64,000 bases of DNA from contig CAICTM010000446.1 in NCBI GenBank assembly GCA_903772945.1, positions 1 to 64,000 of the forward strand, given 5' to 3'. Below, in pieces: positions 10,079 through 22,053 of this stretch. The position numbers and the translations under genes were made by a program. Position 1 is the stretch's first letter. The number at the start of each line of letters is the position of its first letter. This DNA is from Seminavis robusta (Eukaryota; Bacillariophyta; Bacillariophyceae; Naviculales; Naviculaceae). The notes under the pieces were generated by a model. The model worked only from the letters and a program-made list of their open reading frames with translations, did no database searches and was not told where the DNA came from.

Positions 10079-13034
10079 TTGAACATGACAGGTAGCCCCC
10101 ATCTTGTGGATCTCTCTGAAGAGAGACCAGGCGAAACCTCTCATAATGATGCAATGGGACGCCAAAGCCAGCAAAGGAATTCACAGCAAAAGAGAGGATA
10201 TCAGCTTGCTTCACTGAACAACAACAAGAAGCGCAAGAAGAAGGGAGCTCAACAAACCATGGATGGGAATTCGAAGGAGCCTTTTGACTCTCTGAAAGAC
10301 TGCAATGTCTGTATAGCATATGCTCGCAGGAAACAAGGTTTAGAGGTCCGAATCCCAAAAAGGACACCACGACCGCTGCATCAAGAAACATTGACAAAAG
10401 GAGAGCGGGGTTATACAAAGAACCATTGCAACAAGAGAGGAGGAAAAGCGACTGGAAGCACTTTTCAAACAACCACTTACTGAATCAGAGAAAGGTAGCT
10501 GGAGACACTCAACAAAGGAAGCGGGAGAGGCATTTTTCGCTAGAAGGAGAACCAAATCTGCTCCTCCACCAACAACAATGACAACTCCACAATCCAATTG
10601 GAGCACTACCGGTGAGCTGACACCAGTCACACCTGAGTTTCTTTGCAAAGAAGTCACCAAACTGGTTAAGGAAGACTCTTTCTGCGACAAGCATAAATCC
10701 AAAGGTGCTCCTATTGCAATGGTAGCATTTGCTGAAGTGATGGCCGAACGAGTGATTAGATCAAGAGACAAGTCTCTCTTCAACCAACATTTCAAAGGAC
10801 TTACTGCAACTGTTCCCAACGTGCCAGCAATCATCGATCCACACTATCATTCCATCATTGGACAGCATCTGCTTCTGTCGATTGGTACCGTTTTGGACTT
10901 GATCACGTCCCCTGTCCATATTGCGATGGGAAGCTGTGCAATGAAAGAACAAACTTCTCCAAGAACAAGACGCTCTTCCCAATCTTTGGAATACAAAGCT
11001 CACCGTCCTGGTGCATGGTGATGCATATGGTGTGTAACTCCTGCAAAAGAAGGATTGACTCCAATTCAGCTCAAGTCCTTTCCAGCATTCCTCCATACGC
11101 CGCCAGCTGCTATCCGGTGGAGCCGAAATACGCACTGGAGAAGGTGTGTCACCTATCCAAAACAGCAACGGATGTCTTTGATGCGATCATGGTTACCTAT
11201 GGGAATGGGGAACTATGCAGCAGAATGCTGTACAGAGCAATCAACAAAGAATATCTTAGCCGATTACATGCTATTATTCTTACAACAAAGAACACAAGAG
11301 CACTCACCAACCATCACCATTGCCCCTTACATTGAAAAGGATGGTTGTTACATACGACAATATCCGCCTTTGGGTGATTCTATCAGGGATGCTTTCGATG
11401 ACGCCGCAAGTAATCCCTGCAATCCTTGGGGCAATAAGCGACCATGACAGACACATTCGTGAGATTCAAAGTGTAGTGCAATGCAATCTTCTACAGGACC
11501 ACACCTTTCAAGTCGTCAAGAATTACCAAAAGAACCAAGTCGGAGCAGTCGCAGCTTGGGATGTTGCTACGTCCACCGGTGAAATTGCATCAGCAGTACT
11601 GGTTCCCACAACCAAAACCATTCACTTTTCTCATGCCGCCATTCAGCTATCAAAGAGACCAAACTTTCAGCCAAAAGCCATGTATAGCGACACATGGCCC
11701 AACAAACAAGACTTCTGAATGTTGTTTTTCCAGATTTGGAAGGTCCGCTTGGCCTGTTTCATTTTGAACAACGAATCAACTCGACAATGAGGAAAGGGCA
11801 CATCGATTACATGGAAGCACTGGCTGGTCTCCTCAATTGTCTTTATGTGTACTTACCATCCGATTACGAGAGTTGCTTGTTGCTCTCAAAGATGGTTCGT
11901 TGTCGGCAACTGGCAAGTGCTTCTCTTCAGAGGAGATTGCTGATCTTCAAGGAACAAAACTCTTCCGCGATCGATATGCCAAATATCTACGAAAGCAAAT
12001 GAGAGAACCGGCAACAATGGTACAGCTGTTAGATGACTGGTTCAATCGTTACAAGGTCACGTCGTCTGATCCTGTAAATCGTCCAGCGAAAGGACGTCTC
12101 GATCCAATCAAAAAGCTTTCTCTATTCACCGAGGAAGCAAAAGATGCCGTGAAAAACTGTAAACAGAAGGAATCCATATTGCGTGAATTCCAATGTCGAC
12201 TCATGGATGTATGATGCCTATTGTTCCAGCAAGAAACTCAAAGCACGGACTTACAGAATACCATCTACAGGAGTAGGAGAGTCGAAACTGGAGGCGTTTC
12301 TATGCATAGATTTGCCCATATTCGCAAACAGTGGCGAATTATGAGGAGCGACTCTTGCCGACAATCTTAATCTGGTCTGGAACAGCTCGCCGATATAAAT
12401 ACTTGCCATTACATAATTCGTCATCCACGACGAAGAAAGAGACTCTCTCATTCGCCTCTGCCGCGAGATGGACTCTAGACAATTCCTAAATTGCGATGGG
12501 ATGCGGATTTGCCCTCTTCAACCACAACCGAACTTTGGTTTGTCAACCAGTTGGCCATCTCCAGCGGTGTCAACAAGATCCCGTTTTCTAAAGCAGAGAA
12601 ATTGCCCAAAGATAATGGTGAGAGATTCTTTTCCGAATATCTGACAGCATGCAAACCTCGGATGCAAAAATATGGACCACTCGACCATTGTCTCTGTTGT
12701 TTGTGCACCGATCAATCAACAGGGATGGAACTGGTCACCGAATCATCGCCACCATCGCCGGAGCGTCCTCTGCCAACAACAACAAGATCTCCGTATGTGC
12801 GGAGCATCTGAGGGGTTCAACAACACAACACAACAACGGCATCAGCAACAACAGCAAAACAGCCGCAACACAACCAAACCAACAACAGCCGCAACACACC
12901 AACCGCAACAACAACAGCAGCAACAACAACCACAACAGAGCAACACAATAATGAATCAATTCGGAATCCAACACCACACCACCACCACCACACCGGCCTG
13001 CCAATGCAACAGTCACAAACGGAGGGTTAAATAA
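10079..13034 (+). pseudogene. Decayed transposase-like gene, unnamed family
   Basis: Protein-like sequence runs through this stretch in one direction but is spread over all three frames with several breaks. In order it shows: a Lys/Gln-rich N-terminus; a CNVC...ARR region; a zinc-ribbon-like part with CDGKLCNE and CNSCKRR near 10940-11060; a core with DHDRHIR, then DHTFQVVKNY near 11500 and KAMYSDTWPNKQDF near 11700; a helical region (LALKDGSL-like, FNRYK) to about 12200; and a Gln/Asn/Thr-rich tail. The DHT...YSDTWP pattern recalls the catalytic core of large DDE-type transposases found in protists and fish. I cannot name the family. It looks old, since about half a dozen breaks are present, and the ends are undefined. 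Confidence 0.5.
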
Positions 13035-13919
13035 TACCCAACAACACCAACAGCAAAATTCAAATTCGAAATCCTTACTTACAACCAGCGCCGGCACCAG
13101 CAACATACACCCAAATTCAAACGCAGTACTTTGGTTGGGTGCCGCTGCTACCTGCCTTTCCACCCGCGTATCGACCGCCGCAAAGAGGTTGCTGTGATCG
13201 GTACTGCCAATGGATGACTCGGAGAGTAGGTAGACCGCCGCATGATTACTGGTGTCGGTATAAAATGTATTCGATGTAATCAATAATAATAGCATCTTCA
13301 TTGTCCACCAATTTTGTATTTGTGAGTGTCTATTTTGTGGGAGGATTTCGATCGGGGAAGGACTGGGAGAACAAAAATGAGAAGAATCAAATCGTTAGTG
13401 GACTAGGGATTGGTTTGAATGTGGGTGACGGCCGTTCATGATGTGGCGATGTCTTAGTGACGATTTCCGGTGGGGGGATGACCTCTTTCCTTAGAGGAAT
13501 AATATTATGACTGCCTTTACCCCCATTTCATATAAGTAACCAAATGTCGTTGTAGCCGGCAGGCAGGGCGTCCCTCGCTTGGTGACCAGAATTCGGAATC
13601 TTAACCCTCTCTCTTTTCTCCTCCCTCCCCCCCGGATGCCACCCCCCTAAATGTTGCCACAAAGGAGCGAGGGGCGAGGTAGGCATAAGCAGTGGCTGGG
13701 TGGTGGTGGCTGTTGTGGTGGGCATACGGGGAGAGCAATGAGGACGCGAGCAGGGCAAAACAAGGGGGGTGCATGGAGGAAAACCAGGAAGGACAAGGGA
13801 GCAAAATTAGCGGAAGAGTGCAAGTGCACCATCGGCATCCCAGAGAGAACGACGGTAGCTCATTGTGCCAGCAGGGACACGAGAGCCACGCATGCAGAGG
13901 TGGCGGGCCCGAAGAATAG
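13035..13919. other. Non-coding stretch, possibly LINE 3' tail
   Basis: No gene is evident. The part from about 13570 to 13919 directly follows the LINE-type coding end on the minus strand and may be its 3' untranslated region. C-runs near 13625-13650 read as G-runs on the other strand. No poly-A tail is visible. Confidence 0.4.
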
Positions 13920-14785
13920 CTAGGCTGAGCCGAGCATTAACGTAGCCACGCACCACTGAGTAGGGGCGTTACCACTTTGCAGCGAGCAAAGCGGAAATAC
14001 GTTTCGCGAGTGCCTCAGCTTCGGCCCCAAGGAGACCATCAGCAGAGACAACAAACGGCGTAAAGTGGCGGCGCTGGGAAAGACAGGCGTCGAGGTACTT
14101 GCGTTTCTTGTCACGTTCGCCATTGCGAAGGACCTTGTCAGGATCCTTGCGACAGTGAGAAGCAGCATCAAGATTGATGACACGAACATCAATTATGCCG
14201 TCAGTTCCGCGTTGCCAGAGGCCACGGATAAGGAGATCACCTCGTTCCTCAGATGGGGTGAGAACTACAGGAGAGTCTCTGGAAGGCGAAGCATCCGTAG
14301 CTGCAGAGCGACTAAGTTGGATACGGGGTTCGTCGCGAACTGCAGATGGGATGAATGCCTTGGCAGCGAGATCACCAAGTTCATCACGCACTTCATTGTG
14401 GCGTTGGAGAACCAGGCCGCCCTTGGTACAGGAAAGGGCGTGAGTGACACTGAAGCGCTCTCCACAGCCATCACAGTGGCTGGGAAGATCAGAGGGGCTC
14501 CGATCGTAGCGCAAGTGCAAAGCATCGCGGAATTCCTGGGCAGCGAGAACAGTGCCATTTTCTGGCACTGGAACCACATGAAGCCAGGCGCCAGTCTCCG
14601 GGGCGCGCTTCACAACAGAACGACTGGAACGTGGCAAGGTACCAGGTACCTAAGACCTTGTGCAGGTTCACAGCAGCTGCAGCTTCGCGGCAAGCGCGAA
14701 GAGCCTCACGACCATCAGACACTGCCTGACGATGATCCGCAATGCGGAATTCTTCGGAGGGATCACACAGACTAGCTGTGATCAC
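13920..14785 (-). mobile_element. 5'-truncated non-LTR retroelement (LINE) C-terminus
   Basis: The minus-strand frame 14637-13969 encodes the end of a LINE-type ORF2. It contains a CDGCGERFSVTHALSCTKGG zinc-knuckle-like motif (C-x2-C-x8-H-x3-C) and then a nuclease-like tail with RGDLLIRGLWQRGTDGIIDV, followed by HFTPFVVSADGLLG. This resembles the restriction-like endonuclease end of certain LINEs in algae and oomycetes. The adjoining frame to 14785 continues the protein upstream after one frame change. No reverse transcriptase domain is present, so the copy is truncated at its 5' side, as is usual for incomplete reverse transcription. The 3' boundary is not clear. Confidence 0.75.
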
Positions 14786-14891
14786 ACTGCAGAAGCTGTG
14801 CAGATAAACCGGTACAGTCGTACCTGGCTGCTACCAGTACAGAGAGTGCAAACATACTGGTAGCTGCCAGAGAGAGCGTGTGACAGTCGCA

Positions 14892-16019
14892 ATGGGGAAG
14901 AAGAGCAGACGAGTCCGCAATGGCGTCGGTGAGGTTTCCACCAGCAACAATGCTGCTGCACCACCAAAAGAAGAGGACTGTCACTCGAAACCGATTCCGC
15001 GGCAACGATTCCTCTTTCCTGAAGACTGGGACATCAACGTGGCCGCTTCACATCCCTTTGTTCGTCCCGAGTATCAATACATTTGCATCGACGCGGAAAA
15101 GTACATTGACAAGAACGATGGGATCTCGGAAGTGAGTCGCAAGAACAAGAGCCAAAAGATTGAAAACTATTCCGATTGTCCCATGTGTTTCAAACCATCC
15201 ACACAGCAATGCTCCGTGTGCAAGTGCGTCAATTACTGTTCTCGAGAATGTCAACTGGCCCACTGGAGTGCATCCCACAAAAAGGCGTGCCAGCCCAATC
15301 CCAAACAGCAAAAGTTCAAGCTGAACCTGGAAGTCTTTCGCGGCATGCCTGAGGATTGCTTTGAGGGACACGAGTTCTTGGTGGTCAAACCAAGCGAGAA
15401 ACTGGGCTCCTTGCAAGCCATCTGTGATCAAGTTTTGGAACCTGCCGATGATCTACTGGATATCCCTGGTTTTGGATCCGATCAGCTTGATGACGTGTGG
15501 TTGATGGAGAACAGCTCGCATCCTATTTATCAAAAGATGGTCCACAAGTTTGGGTTTACATCTGGGCGCATTGGCCACGAACTGCTTTACGGATACCGAC
15601 TCGCTGAAGCTCGATTCCTGTACTTTCTATTGTGTGATGATTCCTTTCAATCCGAACTGACCATGGCATCCTCGTACTATGGAGAAGCGCTCTTTCCACC
15701 ACTGTCTCCGGGCAAGTTTGTGCGGGGAAACATTGTGATTTACAAGGTCATCGTGACCAACAAGCAACGAAAGCAGCAGCGTCAGGGCAATGTACCATTC
15801 TTGGAGTTTACGGATGATGCCGACATTAAATTTGAGTTTGTGCTCGTGCCCATGAACAAGGCAGAATTGGCGTTGATGTTGTCCGTCCGAAAAAAGGCCA
15901 TGGAGAACGGTGCTTACACCACTCGAATGTGGCGGTATCATGTGCGTGCCAAGGAGCGACAAGTGGAAATGGATAAAAAGGCCAAGGCAAATCCGAATCA
16001 TTTGAATTTCTCGTACTGA
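14892..16019 (+). CDS. MYND zinc-finger protein
   Basis: About 375 residues from the ATG at 14892; the frame is open slightly further upstream without another ATG. A MYND finger lies at about residues 97-135: CPMCFKPSTQQCSVCKCVNY followed by C-x3-C-x7-H-x3-C, with all eight metal ligands present. MYND fingers bind proline-rich peptides and recruit partners, often transcriptional or chromatin regulators. The remaining C-terminal two thirds has no catalytic SET motif that I can see and may form its own fold; DELLYGYRLAEARFLYFLL is a helical stretch. The N-terminus is basic (GKKSRRVRNG), possibly nuclear targeting. No intron. Function beyond protein interaction is unknown. Confidence 0.8.
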   Translation: MGKKSRRVRNGVGEVSTSNNAAAPPKEEDCHSKPIPRQRFLFPEDWDINVAASHPFVRPEYQYICIDAEKYIDKNDGISEVSRKNKSQKIENYSDCPMCFKPSTQQCSVCKCVNYCSRECQLAHWSASHKKACQPNPKQQKFKLNLEVFRGMPEDCFEGHEFLVVKPSEKLGSLQAICDQVLEPADDLLDIPGFGSDQLDDVWLMENSSHPIYQKMVHKFGFTSGRIGHELLYGYRLAEARFLYFLLCDDSFQSELTMASSYYGEALFPPLSPGKFVRGNIVIYKVIVTNKQRKQQRQGNVPFLEFTDDADIKFEFVLVPMNKAELALMLSVRKKAMENGAYTTRMWRYHVRAKERQVEMDKKAKANPNHLNFSY

Positions 16020-16695
16020 AAGAAGGAAGCAGGATGGGGTCAAGTTGATCACCCTGTGCGATGACGACCAACGACAACAAACTTTGCATGGTTGCATTGC
16101 ATGCAGTTGTTCTTGAATGCACTGCGGAATCAAAGTGCCTCCTCATAAGCATTCAGCCCTGGGGCCCGAGGCAAGACAAGAATCTAAGTACCTACCGGTA
16201 GTATAACAAGCTTTATGGGCAACCTGAGTGGAAGGGACGTGACACTACTGGTCTCCAGCATAGACACCATAGCTTTGAACTGGACAGAGAAGCAACTCGT
16301 GCAACATCCTGATGAAACTTTCAGCGGCACTGTAGCAAGCAACAGAAGCTGGTAGAGTCGTACCCCCATCCATCGTGCAAAGTGTCATTACAAGAGCAGC
16401 GTTTGTATCGGTGAGCGAAACGAAGAGTCCTTGCTTTGTGCTGAAGGTCCTGGTAGGGTAGGACTGTACCGACACACAAGCATCCATCGACAGGCAGGGT
16501 TCTAGCTAGTGTCTTTGGAGAAAATGCCACACTGGCAGCGACAGACTGACTCCTCTGTTCTTCGTTTGTTTATGTATTTACATGTATGTCATAATATGCA
16601 TCTAGGCTAGAACAACCTCTCGGACTGCCTGAACCACTAATGTACCGTAACACCAAAGTCTTTGTTTCTATTCCCATTTTTCGGTTTGACACCAT
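16020..16695. other. Convergent intergenic region
   Basis: Lies between two convergent genes. It contains a CTACCGGTAG palindrome near 16193-16202 and no convincing coding sequence. Confidence 0.5.
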
Positions 16696-18438
16696 TTACT
16701 GCTCGATTTCTTCCTGAGAATCGGATAGTTTCGCCCGCTCTGGATCCTCATCACCGAAATGCTCAACACCACCACCCTCATCAGCTTCGGTGGAAAACGA
16801 TGCCGGCGCAGCAGATCTCCTTGACGGGAATTTGATAGATTGAATCCAATCGGCCGTCCGGTGTGCCCCACCTCGACAATAGCACCAATAGGTCATGCCA
16901 ATTACAAATAGAGAGAGGATTGTCACAGTAACGGCCCCACCCGCCGTCTTGCCTTCTTCAAATAGTTGCGAAATGGCAATGGTAATGACTGGGAAGATGA
17001 AAAAGAAAAAGACAATGTAGAGGGGTGCAAAGAGTCGAAAGACTCGCACTCCTTTTCCCATGCGGCGTCCGAGGAAAATGGGTATGCGTCTCAAATGCGG
17101 AATGGGATACCAAATGAGCACTCCGGTGATGTTAAAGAACAAGTGGGCGAGTGCCACTTGCAATGGATCCAATCCCGACGCCACCAATGCGGATAAAATG
17201 GAGGATAGTGTGGTTCCTACATTGGCGCCGAGAATGAGTGGATAAACTTGTTCGATTCGAATGACTCCAATTCCGACCCACGGAGTCAATACAGCCGTGG
17301 TGAGTGAGGATGATTGTAAGAGCATGGTGAGACCAGCTCCGACGGCAATTCCGATGTATCCATTCATATTGACGACTTTGTAGACAACCCGGGTGGTCAA
17401 TCCCTTGAGCAGCCACTGTGCAATCCACATTAATCCCAATATGCAAATATAGCATAGAATCAATGCCATGACGACGGATACTCCCCCAGCCACTTTATCA
17501 TCGACGAGTGTCGCTCCTTGTCGGAACCATGCGGGACAATTTCCCGTGGCCTTGTCGCAGGTAACAAATCCTGTATGACAGGTAGCCTTACTCTCGGGAA
17601 GTCCATCGATACAGCGTGTGGGATACCAGTCGGGATTGTCGCAAGAAGATCCTTCTGCCACGAGAATGATTGCTTTTTTGTTGGAAATGATGAGTTTTCG
17701 GGTCAGCGGTTTGACCCATTTTTCCATGGGTCCATCCCAGTCTTCTCCTTTTTTGGTTTCGGCTCCGTCGACAATGAGTTTGGTGACATGCTCCAAGTAC
17801 CCCGTGAGTACTTCAAATGGGAGTAGAATGGCGACGGTCATCCAGTTGAATAGATCGTGGAGACACGCCGACGCAAACGCGCGTTCCATTTCTTCGACAT
17901 TGGCGAATTGTGCCAACGAGACCATGTCGTTGGTAATGGTGGTCCCAATATTGGCTCCCATGACGAGATAGACTCCCGTTTCGACAGTAATGACTCCGTC
18001 ACTGACGAGCGCCACCACAATGGAAGTCGTGGTGGACGACGACTGCATCAAGGAAGTGGCCAAGGCAGCGACCATGACGGCCGAGACGGGATTAATGTGC
18101 GATCCAAACAAGAGACCACCACGGCAGCCACTCAGCACTTTAGCACCGGTTCCCAGCAAATCCAACGAGAAGAAGAAAAAGTACTGAAAGAAACACAAAC
18201 CCAGAATTCCCAATAGAATCTTGCCAATCTCATCGGGTGTGTGGCGACAACAGGCACCGCAGACTTCGCCCCATTCCGCTTCGTCGTAGTCATTGATACT
18301 GGACAGAGTGAAGTCTTCGTCTCCGAATTTCATGGCGCCCTTTTTGCGACGGCGGCGGCGGCGGCCATCGTCATTATTATTAATATTATTGTCACCGCTG
18401 CTGCGAAGTTGTACTTGTTCGTCGTCCTGTCGAAACAT
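16696..18438 (-). CDS. SLC34: Sodium-dependent phosphate cotransporter, SLC34 family
   Basis: An intact 580-residue frame. Two inverted repeats of the NaPi-II fold are clear. The first has SLMQSSSTTTSIVVALV and GANIGTTITN (about residues 128-170). The second has LLQSSSLTTAVLTPWVG and GANVGTTLSS (about 355-405). The paired QSSS motifs form the substrate and sodium site in this family. A large loop between about 260 and 310 has four or more Cys and probably faces outside, as in animal NaPi-II. The N-terminus is basic (RRRRRRKK) and the C-terminus acidic, both cytosolic. It should import inorganic phosphate with Na+ at the plasma membrane, a sensible role for a marine alga. No intron is needed. 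Confidence 0.93.
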   Translation of the reverse strand: MFRQDDEQVQLRSSGDNNINNNDDGRRRRRRKKGAMKFGDEDFTLSSINDYDEAEWGEVCGACCRHTPDEIGKILLGILGLCFFQYFFFFSLDLLGTGAKVLSGCRGGLLFGSHINPVSAVMVAALATSLMQSSSTTTSIVVALVSDGVITVETGVYLVMGANIGTTITNDMVSLAQFANVEEMERAFASACLHDLFNWMTVAILLPFEVLTGYLEHVTKLIVDGAETKKGEDWDGPMEKWVKPLTRKLIISNKKAIILVAEGSSCDNPDWYPTRCIDGLPESKATCHTGFVTCDKATGNCPAWFRQGATLVDDKVAGGVSVVMALILCYICILGLMWIAQWLLKGLTTRVVYKVVNMNGYIGIAVGAGLTMLLQSSSLTTAVLTPWVGIGVIRIEQVYPLILGANVGTTLSSILSALVASGLDPLQVALAHLFFNITGVLIWYPIPHLRRIPIFLGRRMGKGVRVFRLFAPLYIVFFFFIFPVITIAISQLFEEGKTAGGAVTVTILSLFVIGMTYWCYCRGGAHRTADWIQSIKFPSRRSAAPASFSTEADEGGGVEHFGDEDPERAKLSDSQEEIEQ

Positions 18439-19212
18439 TATAGATGAGATAGTCTAGATGATGAGAATGAATCAAACCACAGCCTTACCCTGCAGCCAAG
18501 CAGCGAGACCTCTAGAGCTCACTTACCATCTTGTCCCTCAACTGTTCCTATAGACTACTAATCAAGTTCCCACAAGTACATGTACATGCATTTGTCCAGG
18601 CACGAAGTGGATGGCCGTTCGAGCTGAATGTGGTGTTGTTGTGTTATTGGCTCCAACCTCTAGCCCTTTCGCAGTCTTCCTTTAGAAGGGTCATTGCAGG
18701 TTCCAGTGGCAAGTTACGATTTAAAAGGATATTGAATTTCACTGTCCATTGGCACAAAAGAACATTCCTTTTCAGGGCATTCTTGTACCGATAACGCTTA
18801 TAGATGACCATCGTCATCAATTCGATTCTATTCGATTCATCATTCGACTCGTTTCAATTCAATTTGATTCTATTCGATTGAGCGACAGTCGAATCGAATC
18901 ATTCGCTTAATAAAATTAAATTATTCGATGACATTCGAATGGATCCATTTCCAACCGGTATCCACGACACGTGCTGAGAATACCAAACGTGCAGTGTGTT
19001 GGGAACTCTAGACAAAGCTCCTACCGGTACCCGTACTCGTACAGCTGTACCCCACGGCGTCTCTATCGGGTAAGGGCTGCAACATTGACCAACGCTGTAC
19101 ACGCATGAAGAGGATCCCAACATAGGCCCATGTAACAAAAAGAAACTGAAAGTTTATTCGTACATTTACTTACACTTCCAGAACTGATTCCACCTTCATT
19201 TCATGTAGCCAG
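18439..19212. other. Intergenic region with TTCGATTC foldback repeats
   Basis: Upstream of the phosphate transporter. No convincing gene. The repeat at 18812-18940 and ACCGGTA motifs near 18954 and 19022 are the only marked structures. Confidence 0.5.
18812..18940. repeat. TTCGATTC/GAATCGAA foldback repeat
   Basis: Units of TTCGATTC with TCATCATTCGA occur on the left and the complementary AGTCGAATCGAATCATTCG on the right, so this is another copy of the family at 9609-9680. It has no coding capacity. Confidence 0.6.
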
Positions 19213-19719
19213 CTAGACTTCCAAATCCAAATGACCAGAGGAGGACAGTGATTTCAGGCCACTGTTCACTTTATTGATCAACCATGACACCCATCCAAAG
19301 AATCCCGAAGGAGCGGTGTTGGTGCTGGCTGTCTCTAGGGAAGCAATTTGTGGTAGCGGGATGTTGCCAGGAGTGAACGTTGGATACTGGGTTTGTTCCC
19401 AAAAGCCAATCCTTCCTGCAGCGATGCCGCCGCTGTTGCTGTCGTTTGGGACACCAATGGCAAACTTGGTGCCGTCGCCGGAGATGGCAACACCAAAACC
19501 TAAAACTTCATAGTCTTCGCCTTGAAACTCACCGCCAATTTGACGGTTGATCTGATACCGCTGCCAGTCATCGCCGTTCCAAACGTAAAGGGCTGCAACG
19601 CCAGCAAAAGGACTTGGCGGACTGACGTCTGTGATATTCCTAAAGGGGGCAGCGACCAACACGGAGAGTCGAGTCCATCGAGGTGCTCGATCAAAGTTTG
19701 AACTCGTGCACGTTCTCAA
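19213..19719 (-). pseudogene. C-terminal fragment of an FG-GAP-like beta-propeller protein
   Basis: A 168-residue minus-strand frame has YVWNGDDWQRYQ and then LGFGVAISGDGTKFAIG, the repeat signature of FG-GAP/integrin-like propeller blades that are abundant in diatom surface proteins. Only about one and a half blades are present, and there is no signal peptide or transmembrane segment upstream. It therefore looks like the cut end of a larger gene, or a last exon whose other exons I cannot see. The first ten residues lie next to a splice-like boundary near 19725. Not likely functional alone. Confidence 0.5.
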
Positions 19720-20037
19720 CTCCCACGGAACCCTTATCTTGCCACATTAGAGATTGGGCTTCAAAAACCGATTAGAGCTAAGGTTGGAAGGTTTGTGGTT
19801 TTTTAAAATATCCGTGTCGATCATCGTCACCTCTCATCCAATCGATCCAAGCTTTATTGGACTGTCTTCAGGATCTTGGATGGATGCTTGATGCCTTCTA
19901 TAGCTAGCTAACCTCAGCAAGAAAGGTTGAGGAGGACTAAGCCACAGATAGTCCAAGTGATTTCCATCTCTGTGGACGATCCTTGGTTTCGAAGTGTGTT
20001 TTTAGAAATCGAGCACAGCAAAAACAACAAAACAAAA

Positions 20038-21859
20038 ATGGCCCTTGACTTTTTCCACAACCTGTGGGGAGCCCTTGAGGATTTGGACAAAGAGCGTGCT
20101 TCGGCTCCCAACATTGTGTTTGATCCTCACCAGCAAATTTTGGATAGTTATCGACAATGTGTGGCTCGCCAGCTCTTGATGCAAATGACTCGTCCGCAAC
20201 AAGATTTGGAGTCGGGGCCGGTTTCTGTTGCCTGGGGAGCCCATAGTCTGTTGCAGACCACCACGACGGTGGCGGCCGACAGCAAGGGCCGTATCGGTCG
20301 ACGTCGGACTCGCATCAGTTTGATTACCGGCAAGGAACTGTCCATTCGACAACGATTGGGGTGTCTCTTGGTCATTGAAGCCATTTGTGGAATGTACGGG
20401 GGCCAGCAAAACAAGGCTGAATCCCCTCTCTTTCCCCTACTCGTGGAAAACACACTCAAGAGTATTCAACAATTGACACAAGATGGACCTCCCAACATGC
20501 AAGCCGATGGATTCCTTGATCCGGCCATTTTGGAAAAACTCGTAGAGTCCTTCTTGCCAAACATGCTGGGCAAATCCCAAAACTACCAAAAGTTCGTGGA
20601 TGAACTTCTCGCGGGAAAGGGTGTCAGCAAGGAAACCATGTCCGTCCTCGAAGAGGCCATTCAGCAATACACAACATCGATCGTCTATAATGATGAAAAC
20701 TACATTCCACCTCTTATTGTTGCTAAAGAAGACCATGAACTGGCAGAACTCAAGAGGTTGTTGGATACCAAAGAAAAAGAACACACCAAAGCCAAAAATA
20801 CCAATGCGGAGGATAGTATAATCACTTCTTCGCAGATTTTACCCATCAAACCAGAGTCTCTCATGCGTCATCCGATGCCACCCTTGGAGGCACCCTTTGC
20901 GAGACCCATGCCACCACCCATGATTCCTCTCTTTGGATTTGAGAGTCAAGAAGAACCATTGACTGAAGAAGAAAAAACGGATCTCCTGGAAGTCTTGCAC
21001 GCCGAACTCATTTGGTTGACACCCAACAACCTGCGTCTCATGCTCATTCCAGAAGACGAAGACAAGGAAGATCAAGAAGCAAAAGAACTACAGTTTCGAA
21101 AGGTACTGCAACTGATGAAGACGCAGGCATTCCAAAAGACACTGGCTCCCAATGACCACCGGACAGTCTTGGAAATGCTCAACAGTGATTTGGTCAACAA
21201 ACCGGACGAAGAAGAGGACGATGACGAAGAAGACGACGAGGAAGATGATGACGAAGATGTCATTCCCAGTAGACTCATTCAAGAATCCGGTCTGACACCG
21301 CAGAATCTACCCAAATTGGTCGAACAGAATCCTCTCATTGCCCATGAATGCCTCTTGCGAGTCCTTCCCAATGAACAAGATGATGTCAAGAACGAGTACT
21401 TGTCGGCACTGGTGGGGATGGACATGAGTTTGCACAGCATGGAAGTGGTCAATCGACTGGCCATGCACAATGTCTCCACGGACGATGACGAAGAAGATGA
21501 CGACGACGATGAAGAACCGATTCTTCATCCGGAATACATTAGTCTATTCATCTCCAGTTGTATTGCCAGTTGTGAGAATATGCAAGACAAGCATGCTCAA
21601 AACCGATTGGTTCGTTTGGTGTGTGTCTTTATTCAAAGTCTTCTTAGGAACAAGGTGGTTCGTGTTGAGGTGAGTACATGACATCCTCTGGCTTTGCTGT
21701 GGATGAAATCATTGACAACTCACTGAATACCTCCTTCCTTACGCCGCTCATTTATTTATTTTGCAACAGGATATTTACTATGAGGTTCAGTCTTTCTGTG
21801 TTGAATTCTCACGAATTCGCGAAGCGGCGTCACTGTTCAAACTACTGAAAGCAATGTAA
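20038..21859 (+). CDS. CNOT11: CCR4-NOT complex subunit 11
   Basis: Two exons, 20038-21669 and 21770-21859, joined across a 100-base intron (GTGAGT...CAACAG). The product is about 573 residues. The C-terminal third carries the conserved CNOT11 (DUF2363) block: RPMPPPMIP, then [55 protein letters not shown], and after the intron [20 protein letters not shown]. The reading frame across the junction restores this family sequence exactly, which supports the splice. In animals CNOT11 and CNOT10 form a module of the CCR4-NOT deadenylase, which shortens mRNA poly-A tails in the cytoplasm. Acidic Asp/Glu runs at about 385-410 and 480-495 are disordered insertions. The ATG at 20038 is preceded by CAAAACAAAA, a good start context. 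Confidence 0.93.
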
Positions 21860-22053
21860 TAAGCAGGGAAGCAGAGTACAGTAACAACCAAGCAATGAGG
21901 TAGTAGGGCAAAATAGAGAGACATTGCTGTGGTGAAAGAGAAGGTATTAAATTATATTCTTAATCATCGCGCCGGCTTGAAACGATAAGAGTACTGGTAT
22001 CTGTATTTCGCCACACTCAAATTATTAAGCAACATGTCACTGTCGTCGCGTTC

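Noticed and set aside
12735-13301. A 188-residue Leu/Val-rich minus-strand frame that looks membrane-like
   Set aside because: It is the complement of the Gln/Asn-codon-rich tail of the plus-strand remnant, which forces Leu and Val on the other strand.
14065-14775. A 236-residue plus-strand frame
   Set aside because: It is opposite the LINE-type zinc-knuckle and nuclease region, which is recognisable only on the minus strand.
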